The notes beneath the pieces were generated by a model. The model did no database searches, was not told the DNA's origin, and worked only from the letters and a program-made list of their open reading frames with translations. Positions 6,098-6,170 of a DNA stretch of 6,170 nt are shown piece by piece (positions within the stretch are counted from its first letter, which is position 1; each line of letters begins with the position of its first letter). Origin of the DNA: an uncultured Panacagrimonas sp. (GTDB taxonomy: Bacteria > Pseudomonadota > Gammaproteobacteria > Nevskiales > Nevskiaceae); NCBI GenBank assembly GCA_946481265.1, contig CAMLNE010000258.1:1-6170 (forward strand), read 5' to 3'. Both the position numbers and the translations under genes were made by a program.

Positions 6098-6170
6098 CTA
6101 CCTCAACCTGTACGGCTATCTCACCGACGCCGTGGTGGTGAACCGGCTGCTGCCGGCCGAGGGCTACTTC
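6033..6170 (+). CDS. Internal fragment of an ArsA-family (anion-transporting/GET3-like) ATPase
   Basis: In the plus frame, 46 codons read [20 protein letters not shown] and then [20 protein letters not shown] up to the window edge. This matches the conserved stretch of bacterial ArsA-family ATPases following the catalytic core, in which a (V)RLV(L/M)NP(E/D)(K/R)MV segment precedes a (R/T)(T)(F/Y)TYLNLYGY..D..(V/I).NR motif. Of the last 41 codons (6048-6170), 40 end in G or C, which supports real coding. The family are cytoplasmic P-loop ATPases, including the arsenite pump-driving ATPase ArsA; which member this is cannot be told, since the P-loop and metal-binding parts are missing. The frame is blocked by TGA at 6000-6002, so the coding sequence begins abruptly inside the VgrG-like gene, with no start region. 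It has no functional link with the T6SS cassette and looks joined on artificially. Confidence 0.75.

Noticed and set aside
6045..6170. Natural divergent promoter region between the spike gene and an ArsA gene
   Set aside because: The plus-strand fragment is an interior part of ArsA, not its N-terminus, and coding continues right up to the spike sequence, so there is no intergenic room.

Overview
The window is a GC-rich stretch of proteobacterial type. Third codon positions are almost always G or C. The gene set is an accessory cassette of a type VI secretion system (T6SS) baseplate/tip locus. The host cannot be named: this cassette occurs in beta-, gamma- and deltaproteobacteria, among others. 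It may be a short metagenomic or draft contig, because both ends look foreign to the middle.

Four genes lie head to tail on the minus strand, read from right to left. First is a VgrG/gp5-like spike protein (about 6040 to 4598), whose true 5' part is lost and which ends in a long Gly/Ala-rich tail built from roughly 54-bp tandem repeats. After 13 bp comes an 871-residue DUF2169 protein fused to a long pentapeptide-repeat beta-helix (4584-1969). After 6 bp comes a stand-alone 350-residue pentapeptide-repeat protein (1962-910). After 23 bp comes a DUF3540 protein (886 to the left edge). The tight spacing and common strand imply one operon. Its transcript starts beyond the right edge of the trustworthy sequence. 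No promoter, terminator, RNA gene, IS element or CRISPR array was found.

A likely reading, from family knowledge, is that the VgrG-like protein forms the puncturing tip. DUF2169 acts as the adaptor that loads a PAAR-like tip protein and effector onto it. The pentapeptide helices and DUF3540 protein are accessory tip or adaptor parts of unknown detailed role. The PAAR/DUF4150 partner, effector and immunity genes are not in the window.

The two ends do not fit. The last ~135 bp read on the plus strand as an internal piece of an ArsA-family ATPase, running into the VgrG-like gene head-on with no intergenic space. The first ~120 bp read on the plus strand as an internal piece of an unrecognised protein, running into the open 3' end of the DUF3540 gene. 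Each foreign end is about one short sequencing read long, so chimeric assembly is the simplest explanation. The DUF3540 frame also carries, beyond its expected C-terminus, an in-frame cytochrome-c-like CxxCH segment, which is either a third patch or a real but very unusual fusion.
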